Below, one piece after another: positions 19,267 through 29,321 of a stretch of DNA of 64,000 nt (positions within the stretch are counted from its first letter, which is position 1; each line of letters begins with the position of its first letter). A model generated the notes under the pieces. It saw only the letters and a program-made list of their open reading frames with translations, had not been told where the DNA came from and did not search any database. The translations under genes and the position numbers were made by a program. Source of the stretch: Craspedostauros australis (taxonomy: Eukaryota; Bacillariophyta; Bacillariophyceae; Mastogloiales; Achnanthaceae); contig JAMXDE010000020.1 of assembly GCA_026770025.1 (NCBI GenBank), positions 496,001-560,000 on the forward strand, given 5' to 3'.

Positions 19267-22263
19267 TCAGCATTCAAAATGGCGACCTTCGCCCATGGCA
19301 AGAGCGGCGTCAATGTCGGCCGCATCACGGTAAGCATCCACGATCCATTCGTGGTCGTCGCCGAGCTTGTTGAGTCTGTAGATCAGGACGGATCGTGAGA
19401 TGAAGGACTCGGCCATGTGAAATTCCTTGCGGACGATGGAAAGCTTGCCGAGCTTGTGCAGAATTCGCGCGACTTCCAGGGAATGCCGACCAACCGCCGC
19501 GGATTTGATGCGCACGGCCTCCTCGTAGATCTCGATTGCATTCTTGAGCTCGCCGAGGCGTTCGTACACGTCTCCCATGCAGGCAGCCGTGATGGAGACG
19601 GAGATGTGATCTTCACCGAACAGCTTCTTCTGCAGCCCCAGAACCTTGCGATACAGCGTCAGGGCGTGGTCGTAGTTGCCCTTGGCGGCGTCGATCGTGG
19701 CGATGTTGTGCAGCGTGATGGCAACGTCGGGATGGCTGAGTCCCAGGCAGTAGGATTCGATGCCGAGCACTTCCTGGTAGGTCTTGTAGGCGGCGTCCAT
19801 GTTGCCCATCTCCTTCTGCAAGTTGCCGATGTTGCCCAGAACCGCGGCCACATTCGGATGGTACTTGCCGGATGCGTACTTCATGCCTCGCAGTGCGATT
19901 TCGTAGGCATCCAAGGCTTCGGAGAACTTGCCTTGGCAGCGGTGCAACTGGGCGATGCGGTGGATGGTGAGCGCCAGGTCCATGTCAGCGAAGGAATCGT
20001 TTGCCGTCGCGCTTGGCGTCGTCTTCTCGATCTCGCCCTCTAACCGAAGCGGGAAGAAGGATTCGTACATGTTGGATTTGGCCGATGCGCTGACTGCCTC
20101 TGGCGACAGGTAGAGCTCCATCTCGCCGACCTCGGCTTCGTTTCCGTCCTCATTCTTGCTGGAGCTGCAGGGTGCGAGTTGAACGCCGTTGATGGGACTC
20201 TCCATGCCGCCATTCTCTTTATCGCTGCTGTCGTTTGTGCTGAGAATGTCGTTGTTGAGGATTCCGCTGCTGTTGAGGATGCTGCTGGAATCGGGGTTGG
20301 TGTTGTAGCTATGACTGGCATGATGGGCACTGGGCGCACGTATGGTCGTGCCGTCCATGGCACTTGCATCCGAATGGCTGTGCCCTGAGAAGCTGCGACC
20401 GCTGCCGTGACGTCCGTGAAACGATGGGAACTCGTCGCCACACACGGCCTCCTTCCACTCCGCAACGCATTCCAGACTCTTGTGGTACGATTTGAGGGCA
20501 TCATCGTTGTTGCCAATGCGTTCGTAGATGACCCCCATCTCGCGGTAGGTGACGCTCTTGGCGAGGAGGTTTGCCGTGGGCGGCTTGATCTCCTGATGAT
20601 CCTCCTCCTCCTTGCTGAAGATGACCGGCGCATCCTTCAGTGCCAGCTCGTATATCTGCATCGCCTCCTTGAGCTCGTTACGCTTGATCTGCACGCTTCC
20701 GAGCATGTTGAGGAGGACGACGAGACTCGGGTGGTTGCGATTGAGGTTGTCGCGTCGGATGCGGTAGGCGATGGTGTACATCTTGAGGGCGCGCACAAGC
20801 TCGCCGGCATCCTCGTACTTGATGCCCATCTTGACGATGCTGGCGCTGTTGTTGTATGAGCTGAGCACGTGGTGTGCGGTGTTGAGGAGGCTGACCGTCA
20901 TGGCGACGGTCGGGTGATCCTGCGGGTACTTAGCCTTCTTGAGTATGTCTAGCGCCTTGACGTAGCACTTGACTGCGTATTCGTAGCGGAAGTGTATGTG
21001 CTCCGCCCTGCGGGCCTTGCTGAGGAGCTTTGTGACGGTGGCGCGCGCCTTTGGATCCTCCGTGAAGCTGACAACGAAGCCGTTGTTCGATTTGCTGGGC
21101 GACGTCCTCTGGGTGTGCACGACCTCCGGTCCTGACGGAGTGTCCGCGCTGGCCCAGACGATGGAGTCTCCCCCAGCCGCAGCCACCTCGCGCTTCATCT
21201 CCTCATTGAGGCGCCTCGAGGATTTGTTGCCGCCGAACAGCGCGCGCGACATGAACTGCTTGACGTTGTTGCCGGATGAGCGCTCCGACGACGATCCAGA
21301 CTTGGCAGCCTTGCCGCGTGGCTTCGAAGGTGCGCTGGCCTCCACATCGAAGGAGAAGCGAACCCTCTGCGTGTTTCTGGATTCGAAGATCTTCATAACA
21401 GGATCCTCCTCCACTGCCGCAACAGCAGAGTCGGGCTCTTCGTGGGCGACGACATCCTCCGTGCTGCTCGTTGAGGAATCGAGCTTGGCCTTGTCCTGAC
21501 CGCGGTTCTTCGAAAAGCGAAGGCCCAGGTTGCTGAACAGCCGCCTCGGAGATGGCTGGTTCTGTTTCTGCTGCTTGTTCTTGCGCGAGTTGGTCGATCG
21601 GGAGGCCGCGGCGGGGGCCGCAGCCTTCGCCGCCGTTTTGTTGTACTTTGGGTTGGAGCTCATGCTGCTCTTTGGGGCAACAGTGTTGGCGGTGTTGGTG
21701 CTGTTGCTGCTGTTGTTGTTGTTGTTGCTGTTGCTATTGCTGTTGTCGCCATTCCTGCGAGTGCGACTCTGACTGCGACTGCGACTGCGCGAATGAGCGG
21801 TGTCCCTGGCTTGGCTGGTGCCGCGGCTGCTGTGGCTCCTGCTGGCGCTGCGACTTCGGCTCCTGCCGGTGCTTCTGCTCCCGACGGATCTCGATCTCGA
21901 CCGTCCCAATCCATTGCTCCGCCTGCCTCTGCTCATGCGGCGGAAGGCGCCACCTCCGCCGACGACGCTGCGGCCTGGACTCTTGGCTGCCTTGCCGGGT
22001 GCTGGTGGCGCGGAAGCTGTGGAGGATGATCGTGTGATCTTGGATGGCGCGAACTTGGCCTTTGGCGACTTGGATCCTGGGGACGAAGCAGCCGCAGCCG
22101 GGGTGGCGGCAGGGAAGTCTCTGACATTGGTGGGAGAGAGGGGGCCGTCCATCTGCTTCTCTTCGTACCGGTCGTCGTCAAACCCGTCGTCTCGGAGACT
22201 TGAGAACTTGACGCTCGGAGAGCCGCGCTTGGACAATCGGAAGGATGATCTTGACTTCATCAT
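19267..22263 (-). CDS. Kinesin-light-chain-like TPR protein with an RS-rich, disordered N-terminus
   Basis: 998 residues, no intron seen. The N-terminal 300 or so residues are basic and low-complexity: an Arg-Ser region (SRSRSRSQSRTRR), an Asn/Ser run, and Ala/Lys patches. The C-terminal part has two blocks of about 42-residue TPRs of the kinesin light chain type, at about 410-560 and 755-970. Examples are HPNVAAVLGNIGNLQKEMGN, then HPDVAITLHNIATIDAAKGN, then ISVSITAACMGDVYERLGEL. Such repeats form a protein-binding groove. KLC-type TPR proteins are very numerous in diatoms and most are not proven kinesin partners, so cargo or signalling scaffold is only inference. The two successive ATG codons at the start (MMKSRSS) do not change the reading. 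Confidence 0.85.
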   Translation of the reverse strand: MMKSRSSFRLSKRGSPSVKFSSLRDDGFDDDRYEEKQMDGPLSPTNVRDFPAATPAAAASSPGSKSPKAKFAPSKITRSSSTASAPPAPGKAAKSPGRSVVGGGGAFRRMSRGRRSNGLGRSRSRSVGSRSTGRSRSRSASRSHSSRGTSQARDTAHSRSRSRSQSRTRRNGDNSNSNSNNNNNSSNSTNTANTVAPKSSMSSNPKYNKTAAKAAAPAAASRSTNSRKNKQQKQNQPSPRRLFSNLGLRFSKNRGQDKAKLDSSTSSTEDVVAHEEPDSAVAAVEEDPVMKIFESRNTQRVRFSFDVEASAPSKPRGKAAKSGSSSERSSGNNVKQFMSRALFGGNKSSRRLNEEMKREVAAAGGDSIVWASADTPSGPEVVHTQRTSPSKSNNGFVVSFTEDPKARATVTKLLSKARRAEHIHFRYEYAVKCYVKALDILKKAKYPQDHPTVAMTVSLLNTAHHVLSSYNNSASIVKMGIKYEDAGELVRALKMYTIAYRIRRDNLNRNHPSLVVLLNMLGSVQIKRNELKEAMQIYELALKDAPVIFSKEEEDHQEIKPPTANLLAKSVTYREMGVIYERIGNNDDALKSYHKSLECVAEWKEAVCGDEFPSFHGRHGSGRSFSGHSHSDASAMDGTTIRAPSAHHASHSYNTNPDSSSILNSSGILNNDILSTNDSSDKENGGMESPINGVQLAPCSSSKNEDGNEAEVGEMELYLSPEAVSASAKSNMYESFFPLRLEGEIEKTTPSATANDSFADMDLALTIHRIAQLHRCQGKFSEALDAYEIALRGMKYASGKYHPNVAAVLGNIGNLQKEMGNMDAAYKTYQEVLGIESYCLGLSHPDVAITLHNIATIDAAKGNYDHALTLYRKVLGLQKKLFGEDHISVSITAACMGDVYERLGELKNAIEIYEEAVRIKSAAVGRHSLEVARILHKLGKLSIVRKEFHMAESFISRSVLIYRLNKLGDDHEWIVDAYRDAADIDAALAMGEGRHFEC

Positions 22264-25103
22264 TCTCAGTGCTTGTCTGATGGCCTGGTCGAGTGATTGG
22301 TCGAGTGGTTCCTTGGCAAGAGTGTTGGTATGGTACGAGCTACTACAGGATACTGCTCTGCTCTATTCTGCGTGTTTGAGAATGGTATTGCTGTGCATCC
22401 GGAAGCTTGCTTGGTGGGATGGTTGGAGGAGCCCTTCTCAACGTACGACTGACTATTGGTGCCAATGCGAGGAATGACACACACACACACACACACACTG
22501 CTTAACTTTGGAGATGGGACGAGATTGCGTGCCTTGTCGGAGTGCAAGAGAAGTCGTTGCGTTGGTGACCGTTGCGTCTGTTGTGTCTGTTGTGATCTAT
22601 GCTGCCGTTGATCTCTGAAGCAGTGCTGGTGATTGCGATGTTTACGGCGATGCTTACGAGAATAATACTCGGACGTTGGACCCCGCCAGTATTGGTACTC
22701 GCACGATGGCGATGGAGATGGCGATGGAGATGGCGATCAAGAGAGATGACACCCTCGTGGTGGATGACAAAGGTGTGACGATGGATTCGCGGAATAGCTG
22801 AACGCGCACTGAGGTTGCGAAACAGGGGAGGATGGCGCTCTCTGCTCCTTCTTCGCGAGGCAGCCAGGCGCAGCTACCGCAACTACTGGAACCACACAGA
22901 GAGCCAAACGCGCCATGTCATGCGTTTCTTGCCCTTCCTGGTCGCGTCCTGCCCTGTTCGGGCTTCGCCTCATCGTTTTCTCTGTGTTCCTCGTTGTCGT
23001 TCTTTTACCGTGCAGCCACATTTGGAGGGTGGCGCGGGTTGTTGGACGCGACGGTGTCGAGTTTCATGGACACAATTGCCGACATTTCAACACAATTAAG
23101 CGCACCCCCTCCAAAATTTGGTGGAAATGTGGCGAGTAAGCGCGTCGATGCGCCGACAGAGACACAACTGACCCTGACACAACAAGACCTAATTTATTCA
23201 CGCAAGGCCAATGCTGTGAGATGTGTTGAATGTGTGAGACATGCTACGTGCACCAACGAGCAGGGCGACCACCCGCCACCTCGCTCCACTATTTTAAAAT
23301 TCCCACTGCCAAAAATTAGTGGCGACTTCGTCCATTCTCAAACGAAAGAACTCCACGACTGCACGATGGTGACCATTGCATCCTTCCTGGTTGCAATGGT
23401 GGATTACATTGTTCGTGCCATACCACCTAGTACTCGGACTGCGCCGAATTCACGGATGCTCCACTGCACTCCAGCGTATTTTACCTGTTCGTCATCTCCG
23501 AGCAGAGGGAGAGAGGTCATCCCAACTCCAGGAGTGCTCAATGGCTTGCACAAACGCGAATCCATTGTCATTCATTGTTCATGTTGGTTGTCACCAAGAT
23601 GATGGCGCTTCTCTTCTCTTCTCTTCTCTACTCCACTCCACTCCACTCTGTTCTACTCTCCATCTCTCACACTGTTAGACAGAGACAGAGAGAGCGGCAG
23701 GTTTGAATTTGAGAAATGCGGAGAGTTTGCGCATGAGTACAAGCGACGAGATTCAATCCATTGCCCGCTTGAAATGGAGCTGCAAGCGACATCATCAACA
23801 GGCATGTTAGTGCTCGTCACTTGTATACCTAGTAGGGCACCACGGATATCATTCAAAGGTACATGTCCTACACTGTGCCCCTCCTTCAAGTGCTGTCCGA
23901 TTGCTCTCAAGATAGCCAATGCGTTTGCGTCCCATGATGTGGGAGAAGGATCCTCGCAAAGTGGAGAACAAACCGGCCACATGCTCAATTGCTGCGGCGA
24001 AGTCTTGCGGCCAACTTCCCTTTTGCCCCGATGTCGTCTCTTGCGAAGTGCAGTGCAGTCAAAGTTCAATTCAGGTCTCCTCCTCCGACTACTCTCTCTC
24101 TCTCTCTCCTCCGTTCCCTCTCTTGCATGTGCACATGCTGGAGTTTTGAACCATCCAAAACTTCGACACGATGAATCACTATCCTGTCAGCAGTTGCAGA
24201 GGAATGACCTGTGAGCGCGTTCCTGTAAGTTTGCTCTCCGACTGCGACACAATATCCAGTCAATCTTTCCTTCAATCATCACTGACCACAACAGTCGCGG
24301 AATGGCGCACCCGTGCGAGTGTTGGGAAAGGGCATTCGTGCTTGTGCGGGACATCCAATCCTTGACACCAAACCAGATGGCCACACGCGAAACAACAACA
24401 CCCCCAATCATGGAAACACATGGAGACTTGAGTCACAGGGAAGATTCGTTGCGAGGACGCCAACTCTCCAACATCCAACCGAGCGACACGATTTTTCTGT
24501 TGTGTGTCGTACAAGCACAATCCCGACACGACACTGTTCCCTTCTGCCCCCGAAACAGAACCGAGAGCGGAAGCGCGAGAGGCTGGCGGTGACACGAAAG
24601 ATACTTCACAGGCCACAACAACAACAACAACATCGAGAACCCAAGAGAATTGTTGGTACACATCACATCATACTCACAATGCACCTCCCCACCAGGGGGG
24701 GGGGGGAAAGACGGTAATTTTTCATTTCCCATGATAAGGCAACAACAGTTTCTTCCATAATCTACAGTCCAAAAGTCAAGAACCAAACTGAAAATTTGCC
24801 ATCTTTCAGCCTTCTTCCTGTCAGTTGTTTGCACAATCATCCTGATTTATGCAAAACCCAGATTCGTGGCTCCATTTTTGACTTTTACACCCTGTCGCCT
24901 GATCGTGTGTGTTGTCCGGACATTCCTCATTGTCATGGCCAACTTGTGCTTCCTTCTACTCTCCCACTACCCACACAATGTCATTCTTCTTGTGGTACAA
25001 ATCAACCATTCAGTACTTCCTCGTTTGTTCCGACTATCATGAGCACACTACATCCACAATAGATTCTTCAAAGGTGTGTATCTATTTCTCACGTTGTTGC
25101 TGC
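22264..25103. other. Intergenic region with simple repeats, no supported gene
   Basis: 2.84 kb between the TPR gene and the accessory island. It contains an AC dinucleotide run at 22477-22498 close upstream of the TPR gene, a 12-bp GATGGAGATGGC minisatellite at 22705-22737, and CTTCT/CCACT tracts at about 23605-23655. A run of twelve G lies at 24695-24706 and might mark the edge of the outer mobile element. Several ORFs of 100-250 codons exist but have no recognisable domain. Confidence 0.5.
22705..22737. repeat. Short 12-bp minisatellite
   Basis: Nearly three copies of the unit GATGGCGATGGA in tandem, upstream of the TPR gene. No role evident. Confidence 0.7.
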
Positions 25104-27671
25104 TTAGTTTGTTGTGTCATGCTCGTTTCCGTCACTGCCCCCATTGTCACCCTGCCTCTCTCCATCTCCGGTCATGTCCATTGCCTCGTCAACATTCAAT
25201 GGTGCTTCTGCAGCATTCCATGGTGCTTCTGCAGCATTCAATGGTACTGTTGGGTCCTGCACTATCTCAACATCTTCGACCAACGAGTTGTTGGTTGTTG
25301 GCCCATCCCCTCCGCCTTCAGGTTGGTTTGGCGCCTCCTGACTGGTCATCTGAGCTCCTGCACTGCCTGCGGATTGCCTCACATTCTCTCCTTCCGGATT
25401 CTGATTCGTATTTACAGCTGTGGACCCCGCTGTGATGGTGGTTGTTGCAGTTGCAAGGTTGGTTGCTTCTGCTGCTGCTGCTCCTGCTGCTGCTCCCACC
25501 GCTGCTGCCTCTGTCAGTTTGTTGGCTTGGTCCGCAAGGACCAGCATTCCTTCACATGGATCAACATCTCGTGGTAGTGGAGGAGACATCTGAGGTGTTG
25601 TTGTTGCTGATATTCCTTCCTCCTGTCCGTGCGGAAGGATCTGCCCTGTGCTGAGTTGCTGCGGATTCGTCGACTGCATGTTGCCCGTCCCAGTCTGACC
25701 ATTCTGCATCATTGCCGGGTGCTGGACTGATCCTGGGCCCTTTACGAAATACGGTCTGGTGAGGTCGTCCATTTTGTTGAAGACACCATCAGGAAGGTTG
25801 CTGGCAGCCTCATCAGAAGCTGTACCACCAGTCACCACCATTCCCGGACGGCTCTCGTTGAGCTGTCCTTGCCGTCTCAGCTCTGCCCTTTCTCTGGCAG
25901 CCTGCTTTCGCAGTGCCACCCTCAGCTCAAGTTCGGCCACCCTCTCAACCTGGCATTCGAGTTGGGCTTCCAACACCTGAGTCACCTGCGTCGTGACTGA
26001 TTGATCGTCTCCATGAAGCATGTTGCGTGCTCCAAAGGTGCGGAGATTCTTTGTCGTTCTTGCCGATCGGAAGCGTGGTTGAATGCGGCTGCCCATTGGG
26101 CTCCTGGGTTGTAAGGGTTGTGGCCATGGGGTCACCTTCTGGGCATTGCTGGCAGATGGCGGGTTGCTGGAGTTGCTGTTGTTGTCCGTGTATTGGGGGA
26201 TTCTGTGTGACTGTGAAGGTAGCATTTGTGACTTGGCCCCTTTGTCGATGGCATTGGTTCCGCCTGAGTTGAAACCAAGCGCGTGCATTTTTGAAAACTT
26301 GCACGTCATTCCCACAGTCGTTGTCTTCTCCTTCACCCTCGTCGACAAGATGAGGACTTTACGTGGTTGCCCATTGTTGTCTGGCATCACATGATTGAGC
26401 CAGACAACGCCCCCCAGCGTGCCGCAAGCGGATGGGCAGAACATGGTGTCGATAGCAAAGGGCATCGGCACAAGCATTTCGCACCAGTGCCCCTTTGCAA
26501 AACCGGCCTTCTGCATTTGCAGGTCGTGTGCTTGTGCCTTCTATGCTGCGTCGACGAAGTGGGTCGCCTGAAGGTTGCAAATGGCCTTTGCAATACCCCC
26601 CTTTGCCCCAATGGCCACTGGAGGCCGATACTTCAGCACCACAAAGGGCCGAGGCACCCCACCCACTTCGCGATATTGAATGGTCAGCTGTGTATCCTGC
26701 TGGATGGTGGCTGCAGGCATGTAGAAGTCGATGCTGATCATCCGGAATGCCTCTCCCTTCGGCCTCCACAATTGTGTAGTGTAGAAGACGTCCACATGTG
26801 TTGGGACGGAAGAGAACTGGGCGACGCGAGAGTTCTCGGCCATGTCAAAGAAATGACCATATCTTGCTGTCAGTGAGTTGTATGGTGGAGGGCCTGTCAT
26901 GCCCACAACTTCAATGTCATCATCGAAGTCCATTTCTCGACCAAACACTGATGAAATTTCCTCGCCAAAGTCGCCCATGGCCCAGTCATCATTGAGGAAG
27001 GCAACATTTGGGACCGACCCATTGGTGCTTGATGCCATTTGCGAAGATGGGTTTTGATCCCCTTCTCCATGGCAGCTCTTGTCTGTGTTGGTGGCAGCGT
27101 TTTCGGAGAGTGCCGTCATTGTGGGTGTTGTTGTGGTTTCTGCGACGGCCTTTGCAGGAGGAGATTTCGAGGGCTTTGTGTTGTCGAAGCCCTCTGGCTC
27201 ATCGATGGGGCGAAGATGCATGGCCAAGTTACCTGATGCGTCTGGATTGAAGCGTCCATTTGCTGCCAAAACCCTCACAAAAGCAAACAGATGAAGAGAT
27301 CGAGTGGTTGCTTGTGAGTTGTGATGTGTTTGTGCAGCATGATCAAAGCAAAGTTTGAGGACAAGAAATGCAACAGGGCAATCGCCACCACCCCAAACGA
27401 ATGTGTCCACCGAGTGGTCGGGCCCACACGTTGCCTGCATTGGAGTTGACTTACCAAAGAAGATCTTGTTCTTCACGAGCGTTTTCTTCAGCATCACATA
27501 CCCTTTGATGAAGTTCTTTGCTGGATACTTTGCGAGGGTCGGATACTTGTCTCGGATGTGGCGAGGCTCCCACATCCACAAGTTGGGATCAGCTGCAAGC
27601 TCACGGATGAGGAGCTTGGCGTCAACTCCCTTTTTCAAGAAGCGAGGGGCTCGTTTCCTTGGTGGTGTCAT
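25104..27671 (-). CDS. Unidentified island gene, one frame interrupted by an in-frame TAG
   Basis: The start ATG at 27671 (MTPPRKRAPRFLKKGVDAKL) is preferred over an upstream in-frame ATG at 27911 because the upstream extension looks non-coding. A strong donor (TTTG|GTAAGT) and acceptor (TTGGCAG) define an intron at 27263-27454. It is 192 bases, a multiple of three and stop-free, so both forms stay in frame. The spliced frame reaches a TAG at 26543-26541 (codon 313) and then continues open in the same frame to a TAA at 25104-25106 (791 codons in all). The N-terminus is basic (PNLWMWEPRHIRDKYPTLAK) and could be DNA-binding. Then come an acidic block (MDFDDDIEVVG), a probable coiled coil (about 25850-25990) and an acidic tail. 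No family is recognised. It points away from the Harbinger-like transposase gene and may be that element's second gene. The TAG may be a disabling mutation, readthrough, or removed by an unseen intron. Confidence 0.55.
27263..27454 (-). other. Probable in-frame intron of the island gene
   Basis: Donor GTAAGT and acceptor TTGGCAG flank 192 bases without a stop in the gene's frame. Removal joins KNKIFF to NGRFNPDASG through one Ala codon. Because the length is a multiple of three, retention would add 64 residues rather than truncate. Confidence 0.7.
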
Positions 27672-28264
27672 GATCGGAGGTTGGTTGTGTTTCTGATTTG
27701 TGTGACAAAGGGCACCTCTGCTCAACTCAAGGCTCCATTGAAGTGCACTTGCGAGAGAGCAGCAGTGTTTGGCGCAATGGATGTGTGTACGTTGGCGTGA
27801 TGCGGTTTGTGTCGTCCTCATTTGCAGAGTTGGCCATGGGGTGCTGCTGTGTGGTTGCCAAGGACATGGAAGATGCTGTGCTTTGCAACGAGCAAACAAC
27901 CATCGCAGCAATTTCTTGCCGACGACGCATTACATGCGCTGGTGACGCGTGTTGGTGTCTTGCACACACACGTACAACGATTGTAGTTCGCGGCCATCTG
28001 AACATCAGAAAAGAAATGTCAAGAGATGCTTGCATTGGCTTGAAGTGTTTTTTGTGTTCCTGTCCGTGGCGAAAGACACCGGTGCCCAAGAATGGTGTAC
28101 TGTTCCCCGTACAAACTGTAACAATGGCCGATGTCAAAGGGGCGTAACCAAGTTGCTGCAAGCGCGAAAAGTCATTCGCGGGATGGCGACAACGCGAAGG
28201 AGGGCCAATGTTCGTCTTTGGAACCACAATGTGTAGGTACAGCATCGGTCCTTCATTCACAAGG
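27672..28264. other. Upstream region of the island gene
   Basis: About 590 bases between the start of the minus-strand island gene and the 48-bp repeat array. No convincing ORF. It probably carries that gene's promoter. Confidence 0.4.
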
Positions 28265-28554
28265 CACTTTTTACGCTTGCGTTGAAAGCGTACTTGGTCC
28301 TACGGTGACAACGCACTTTTTGCGCTTCTGTTAAAGGCATAATCGGTCCCACGATCACAACACACTTTTGCGCTTCTGGTAAAGGCATAATCGGTCCTAC
28401 GATCACAACGCACTTTTGCGCTTCTGTTAAAGGCATAATCGGTCCTACGATCATAACGCACTTTTGCGCTTCTGTTAAAGGCATACTTGGTCCTACGATC
28501 ATAACGCACTTTTGCGCTTCTGTTAAAGGCATACTTGGTCCTACGATCATAACG
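28265..28554. repeat. Six tandem 48-bp repeats
   Basis: Six head-to-tail copies of a 48-bp unit that begins CACTTTTGCGCTTCTGTTAA and ends with GGTCCTACGATCATAACG. The first two copies have an extra T and more substitutions, while the last two are the same. Each unit holds CATAA motifs. The array sits about 600 bases upstream of the island gene, on the left side of the inserted 6-kb transposon. Confidence 0.95.
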
Positions 28555-28677
28555 CAATATTTGAGTGTATGGAGCGCGGGAAAGGATGAATTAACGTCTA
28601 TGCCGGGTTCACAAGGGCTAATTTGGCCTTATGAATCACTTTTTGAGGGTGAAAATTGCGTTATGACCACTCCATAA

Positions 28678-28830
28678 GAGCCGCCTTAGTGAGTCGACCT
28701 GCACTTTGTTACGGGACTCAATAACATTTTTTCAGTAGATCCAAACCAAGCATATAATCGTATTCTCCCACCTCTCCTTATAAATAATTAACCATTACAT
28801 TTTTGAGATAGATCCTATTTTAAGTTTTAT
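28678..28830 (+). repeat. Left terminal inverted repeat, copy 1
   Basis: It begins GAGCCGCCTTAGTGAGTCGA. The outer 42 bases match the right end with three mismatches, all within the first eight bases. The middle is more diverged, and the inner edge TTTTAAGTTTTATG is shared again. Confidence 0.9.
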
Positions 28831-29321
28831 GCATATTCAAAGGTTTTCTGAAGTCGTATGGGTCGATCCCCATGAAATTCCTAGTTGTTTCGCAGAAAGT
28901 TCGATCATGTTCTCATGCATTTATCGTATGGTATCCAGTCACGGAATAGACGCCGGGATTGTCGTTCGTTTGGTACGCGTTAAATACACGTTAGCATCTG
29001 CGACATGATCTCACATTTTGCTCGTCACAAAACACATCACACAAAACACATCACACATCATCGGCATCTGTTCACAAATTCAGGCATCATCGCCACACTT
29101 TCGCTCCATTTCGCAACTTTCTTTGCCAATGTCATGTGTACTCTTTGTTGTGTTCCATGCTTGTGCTCGCCCTAGTAGTGTAGTAGTAGTAATAGTTGCT
29201 GTGGCTGTCAATGAATGGTGGCCTTTCATCCCATGCTCTCCTCTCCTCACTTCGTCTCAGACCTGTGCAGATCATCACATCCGACCAAATAGCAACTACA
29301 CTCTCCACCAACAATTCCACC

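Noticed and set aside
22832-23602. 256-codon plus-strand ORF upstream of the TPR gene
   Set aside because: No domain, mixed composition, and other frames are open in the same place.
28265-28554. CRISPR-like array
   Set aside because: The 48-bp units are contiguous tandem repeats without unique spacers, in a eukaryotic setting.
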